Assembly (NCBI RefSeq): GCF_023278565.1
Contig: NC_064675.1
Span: 6,510,001 to 6,574,000 of the forward strand
Origin: Colletotrichum lupini
Taxonomy: Eukaryota > Ascomycota > Sordariomycetes > Glomerellales > Glomerellaceae
Reading direction: 5' to 3'
Length of the DNA: 64,000 nt
Under the pieces are notes generated by a model that saw only the letters and a list, made by a program, of their open reading frames with translations, searched no databases and was not told the DNA's origin. A program made the position numbers and the translations under genes. Position 1 is the first letter of the stretch; each line of letters begins with the position of its first letter. Shown piece after piece: positions 59,001 through 64,000 of this stretch.

Positions 59001-59713
59001 ACTTACTAAAAAGGCAATACTCCTTTAAAAAAAAAGCTCCTAAAGCGTATAACTATAGAGGACGACGTATATCTCGACTTTATAATACGCCCTTATTAAC
59101 TATTACCTTAGGATCTTACTATCTATTAGTATAAAGTAAATAATATAATACTTAGCGCGGGAAATACTACCCCTAGCGCGGATAATATTACGGTCTTAAT
59201 ATTACGGGCTTATTAGCCGTATATTAGTAACTACGTCCGTTACTTTTATTAAGCCTATCTCGTACTTAGGTACTACCCTAAGGCCTAGCGAGACGCTAAA
59301 GTAATAATAATACTAAAGCCTAACCGGGATATGCGTACTTATAAGGGCTAGTGCCCGATCTTACTTTTAGTGACCCTAGGGAAGGGGCTAGAGCGCCTTA
59401 TAACTAGGAGGATATCCTATATTACTATTACCTAAGGCGTACTTAACTTATAAATAGCCAGGGTACTACCTAAGCGATCGGCTATAGATATAGCTAAGGT
59501 AATAGCCTACGATATATAAGCTATTTTTAATAAAAAGCTAGTCGTTATTATCGTTATAATAAATATTAAAAAAGCCTTTAACTTAGTACTATATAACTAG
59601 CTATATAATTAGCTCTGGGTATAGGGTTAGCTTAAGAATATTATTACCTAGGTATAGTACTTTAACTAGTCGCGCTAAGCCTCGGTCCGTTATAAAAAAT
59701 ACTAAATTCTTAT
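56030..59713 (+). mobile_element. Tad/I-like non-LTR retrotransposon (LINE), RIP-damaged and interrupted
   Basis: Plus-strand order: an ORF1 region with a zinc-knuckle trace near 57,262-57,325 (YYYYKKLGYNGDY, Tyr in place of Cys). Then an AP-type endonuclease near 58,150-58,510 (GDLNS, QPGTPLYT, LNPVGVPTYKAGNVLDLAIS, RSDYNTLIIT). Then a reverse transcriptase from about 58,980 (GLVPDLTF near 59,340 and KKAFNLVLYN near 59,570 for the K-G-A-F-D-x-V motif). The frame stops being LINE exactly at 59,713, where a Copia LTR begins; the rest should lie beyond the Copia element, outside the window. The 5' end is set roughly by a C/T run at about 56,034. Confidence 0.8.
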
Positions 59714-59915
59714 TGTTAGATTGGAAGTCCAATTCGACCGCGGCATATAGCCGACTGCGCAGGGGCTAATTAGGGGCCCTATTTACGATTATCGTAGCTA
59801 GCCTAACCTACGGTTAGAACCTCCTTTTTATACCTACGTAAATATTTATATAGTTTAATTAATCTCTTTATTAACTACGGTTCGAACTAACTACCCTATA
59901 ATAGGGATACTAATA
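59714..59915 (+). repeat. Copia LTR (5' LTR of copy 2)
   Basis: 202 bp, inverted relative to the LTRs at 45,846 and 53,194. It is three bases shorter through a small deletion near TACGTA and is the best-preserved of the three. The five bases before it (59,709-59,713) are CTTAT, the predicted target duplication. Confidence 0.9.
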
Positions 59916-62900
59916 CTAATTAGTAGTTAAATTCTACTATCGTAAATCGGTAAGGTATCTTGCTATATAAAAGAGACGACCTCTTAATACCGTACGGGAT
60001 AGGAGATTCGTATTAATTAACCTTACGGAAGTAGACGAAAAAGGGGGCGATTTTTAAATACCGTACGGAATTAAGTAATTATAGCCCTTTACTACTTACG
60101 AGAGGTCGACGTTTACTACGTTAAACTACGTTAATTAATAGAACTGCTTAAGTAACTAGTTTTTCGCCGTCGCTTTAAGTAGCCTTTTTACTAAATAACT
60201 TTTTTATAGCCGGCCCGCGATTAGAAATTAATTAGTTAAATCGGTAGAAGGAAATACTTACGCGGCGACTACCCGCTTAGTTAATTAGCGCGACGGGCGA
60301 GCTTAATAATATAATATAAAAAAGTACTACGTAATTAAGAAAAAGGATTTCTAAACGTAGATATTCTTAGTTAGCGTAATAAGAAGTGTATAAGAGTTAT
60401 TAAGCTAAGAGATTTACGGTATATAGAAAAAGTCTACTACTACTAGGATTTTACGGGTACGACTTTAAGCCCGCGATTTAAACGACCTCCCCGTAGCTCC
60501 CTTAATTACCCCCCGAGTATTATTTAGGAATATAGTATAGGGGACGGTTTAACGAGGGAGGAGGGGATTTAGAAATTACGGAGAGTACGAGGCTTAGGAG
60601 GCTAGAAGTATACGGAAAAGCGGAAATCGGTAACTAGTAAAGATCCCGAGACTAATTACTATATCGTCCTATGGTAATATAAACGTCTACTACTGCTATT
60701 AGAAAAAGGAACTACTAAAACCTACCCTTTTATACTAAATAAAAAAGAGGATCTTAATAAGTACGATGGCTAGCGATTTAAAAAGGTAGTAGTAATCGCT
60801 AGAGAGGGTAGAAACGAGAGTAGTAGCGAGACGGCGAGAGGAAGCGGGAATCTCCTAGACCCTAATAAATTCGTTAAGTAGCAAAAGTACGGATTTATTA
60901 TGACCGGCGCGCGGATTAGATATATCCCTATTAAAATTAAATACGTTAGTAACTACTAATATGAGCATAAGCTAGGGTACGACCCTTAGCGAGTTAGGGT
61001 AAGGAAGGAGAGGGCGAAACCCGATCCTAGATGGAATCCCTATCCCTTATAAATAGGTAAATATTAACCCGGACTATTAGGGGACGTGGATATATAGAAT
61101 CGCAGATTAGCCTAACGGCGAGCAAATTGACGTAGTATTAATCTATTTAACTAAGGTCTACGAGAAAAAGGGGCTATAGGGGTAACCCCTATTCTATAAG
61201 ATCGCAAACGACCTTAGCTATTAGCTAGACGAATGGTTCGTAAGCGTAAGCTTAGGAATTGCGAAAGTAGTTAATAGATTCCTCTATGGGCGAGGGGTAT
61301 TACTAGCGTAATTATAATCGTAAGAACTTTATAAAATCCTAGTAGCGACGATTACGGAGGAGGAATTCGTAATATGGACTTAGGTATAAGTCGATAGGGC
61401 GTATAATCGCTTTAACGAATTTAGAAAAAGGGTAAACGACTTAGATTTCCTTTTTATAATTACTAATAGTAATTTATTATTATAGAAGGATATATAGAGG
61501 TAAAATATAGTACTAGAAGTACGATAATCGATAATTCTGCCTATTTTAATCTATAGCTCGTCGCCGCTACTAATGCGAAATTCGGTACTAATCGGTTAGT
61601 AAGAAAGGAAATAGACTACCCGAAGTTACTAATAGTACGTAGCGACGCAGGGATCGCATATAAATACTAAAAATCTAGCGGTAAATACGAAGTAGTTTAT
61701 AAACTTTAAAAAGATCTTTCCGAAAGAGAAATTATACTCTAGGGGGAAGTATAAGGTCTTATAAAAAACCCTAACGATATTTTACGATTATTATAAAAAA
61801 GTCGGAATTAGGGAATACTAGTATTATTCGGTAGTTAATATCGTACTCGTAGGTAAAGCCTCTAATTATTATTACGAAGCGGTGCGTAATTTCGATCGAA
61901 ACGACTTTTTTAGTATAATTAACGTAATCCGAAGCCGCTTCGAGACTTATAATAAGAACCTAGAGCTCCTATCTAAGCTACGAGCGATTTTTTTTATATT
62001 TATAGCTAGGATAATAGAGGGTAAATCGCGAGTAGAAATCCTTAAAGAGCTTATTGATCAAATTAATAAGTTAGCGAAAACCTAGTTAAATAAGGGGACT
62101 AACGAGCGGAAAGTTAGATATCTCTATACTATAGTTTAGCGCGTTCTAAAGGCGAAAATAAATTTATACTAAGTACCTAAAGACTACGAGACGCTCTGCT
62201 CGAGGCTAAGATTTAGTTTTAATATTAAGGTAAGAATGCCGCGCTAAACTTACTTCTAAGCGTACGACGGCCCTTACTAGTAGTATTAGGTCGACTAAAC
62301 GTATAATAGGAAAGGAAAGGAAGTTAGGTATAGTAATTGTTAATAGGGAATCCTAGATTTATTAAATAGGTAGAGATTTAACTCGCGAGTAGGGTAACGG
62401 AAAAAGTAGTGTTTTATTTATAAAAAGGATAGATATTAGTTAAGTAACTACTCCGAAAAAGAGCGTGCTAAATCGTACGAATAATATAGAAAATCGAGGG
62501 TAGTAAATAATAAAACTAGCCCTTATTAATTTAACTAATTCCTCGTTATATATAAGGGTAGATCCGGGGGTACGGAACCTAGCGAAAGTAGCTAATTTAG
62601 TAGCCTAAAGTACCTATACCCTATAGGAGATTTAGAAAATAAGGAAGATTTTACCCCCTATACCGACGAATTAGATTATAACGAAGTTAACGATATTAAC
62701 TACTCTTTCTTTGCCCCGTTAGCCTTAAGAGGATATACGAGGCTAAACGAATAAAAGGTAGTAAAAGCCCTTAATAAGTAGGCTTTTATCTACGGATAGT
62801 AAGGGAAGGTCCTTTAGATAATAAATACGGAAGTAGGTAAAAGGACGAATCTAATAGCGCAGAATTCTACTCTCTTAATATTTAAAGAAAAGAGATAGGG

Positions 62901-64000
62901 TACTAAGTAATTCTAAGGGTAGCTAGAGGGGTCCTTTTTATACTACCTAGATTACTCGAATACTAAGCTCGTATAGGCATTCTACACAAACGAAAGGTAC
63001 GGCTTAGACAATTTTTATAGGATTATCTTAGATACTAAGGTATTATAATAGTTAATAAGAGGAAAAGGGCAATTCTAGGCGCTATAGAAAATCGCACTAG
63101 TAACACTTAATACGTTAATAGCGGGCATTACGAGGATTAGCTTCGGCCTAAGCGAGGAAATCGTCGCCCTAGGTATAGTAAAAGTAGAGACGTACTTTAG
63201 AACGATAACTTTCTATATCCTACCCGTTAATACCCTATTTCTCTTATATTTAAAAGATATAGATCGACTAGGTATTATATTTAATAATATAAAGAATAGA
63301 ATCTCTAGCCGCAAGTACTTCGAAATAATTAAACGACGATAGGGGTACGTGTTTATAAGGCTTATTAATAATACGAAGTTAATTAATTACCTAACGGAAA
63401 GTAAGCTTAGATAATTATATTAGAAATTTAGCTACCCGTCGGTCGCGAGGCTATATAACCTCTAGAAGCATTTAGGTAATAATAATATCGAAATAGGGGC
63501 GCTAGAGTAGTTAACGAAAGTATATTACTAATACTAAATAAATACGCAGAGCCTACGCAGATTTAAATTCAAATTGCGTAATAAGCTTAACTTTAATTAA
63601 GAGATCGTTATCGATATCTTTTACTTAAATAGTCGACCGGTCCTATATATAATCGACGAGGCTATATTATTCTAAGTAGGGCAATTCCTGCGGGATCTAT
63701 AAGTAAAAATAGTATAGGTAGCTCTACGAAAAAGCTAGATCGATATATACTAAGGACCGCTAGACGGTATTAGAACTAACGCTAATACTAGTTTTAAGTT
63801 AGTAAAATTTAAAGAAAATACGACGGCTTATAGTATATAGTTAAAAATCGTGCCTATCGAAGCGTATTATAGTATTAAAAAGGTAGAAAGGGCGTATTAG
63901 TAGTTAAAAAGAGCGTTTAAAATTATTAAAGAGGAAAATCCCGATTCTAACGACGACGAATATTTCTAGACGGCACTTAAATACTATAATAATACTATAG
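59714..64000 (+). mobile_element. Ty1/Copia retrotransposon (copy 2), 5' part, cut by window end
   Basis: Starts with a 202-bp LTR beginning TGTTAG and proceeds into an interior matching the reverse complement of copy 1. Plus-strand traces: a Gag region (about 60,900-62,300; its longest uninterrupted piece is 61,882-62,085); a Cys-type knuckle beginning CFIYKKDRY at 62,410; a protease-like GITRISFGLSEEIVALG region near 63,130; and integrase with YPSVARLYNL (63,440), YIIDEATLF (63,650) and an altered D-x-G-T-N-F region (63,770). It is less RIP-damaged than copy 1, but Trp/Gln stops remain. Reverse transcriptase and the 3' LTR lie beyond 64,000. Confidence 0.9.

Noticed and set aside
61882..62085. 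Stand-alone small protein
   Set aside because: It is only the longest uninterrupted piece of the Copia gag frame in copy 2.
28480..64000. Mitochondrial or other organellar origin for the AT-rich DNA
   Set aside because: LTR/LINE structure, target duplications and the specific CpA-to-TpA pattern show RIP-affected nuclear repeats.
1..64000. CRISPR array or tRNA/rRNA genes
   Set aside because: No regularly spaced repeats and no cloverleaf with both A and B boxes were found by eye; GTTCGAAC-like motifs in the Copia LTRs lack the rest of a tRNA.

Overview
The window comes from a filamentous ascomycete (Pezizomycotina, most likely Sordariomycetes; inferred). Reasons: short spliceosomal introns (49-101 nt, one of 249 nt) with CTAAC/CTGAC-like branch points; typical fungal families (F-box/LRR, 2EXR, DUF7730, WSC, tyrosinase, M43 protease); and a large AT-rich block full of TpA that looks like repeat-induced point mutation (RIP).

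Layout. (1) 1-28.4 kb is a gene-bearing segment of normal composition. In order it holds: a frameshifted F-box/LRR pseudogene and its intact tandem paralogue (-); a type II membrane glycosyltransferase-like gene (-); a four-exon secreted tyrosinase (-); the RIO1 kinase (+) with a GC-AG intron; a WSC-domain surface protein (+); a DUF7730 protein (+); a sulfotransferase-like protein (+); an ankyrin-repeat protein (+); a 2EXR protein (-); a half-destroyed sugar transporter (+); and a complete three-exon secreted M43 metalloprotease (-). RIO1 is a housekeeping gene. The others are mostly fast-evolving or secreted families. They are spaced independently and I see no obvious metabolic cluster.

(2) 28.4-64 kb is a RIP-degraded transposon nest. 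It contains: a Ty3/Gypsy element (-) with both LTRs (about 28.74-36.12 kb); a 9.7 kb AT-rich block with three long, stop-riddled reading frames I cannot identify (36.1-45.8 kb); a complete Ty1/Copia element (-) with 205-bp LTRs and a perfect 5-bp target duplication (45,846-53,398); a cytochrome P450 pseudogene (-) with RIP-type splice and nonsense lesions (53.4-55.0 kb); a short unique island that may hold a truncated gene start (55.0-56.0 kb); a Tad/I-like LINE (+), split inside its reverse transcriptase by a second Copia copy (+) that begins at 59,714 and runs off the window.

The most unusual items are a 167-bp SINE-like insertion in the first Copia copy (51,309-51,475), the P450 pseudogene with three separately readable splice/nonsense lesions, and the unidentified frames at 36-45 kb. 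No tRNA, rRNA or CRISPR array was recognised.
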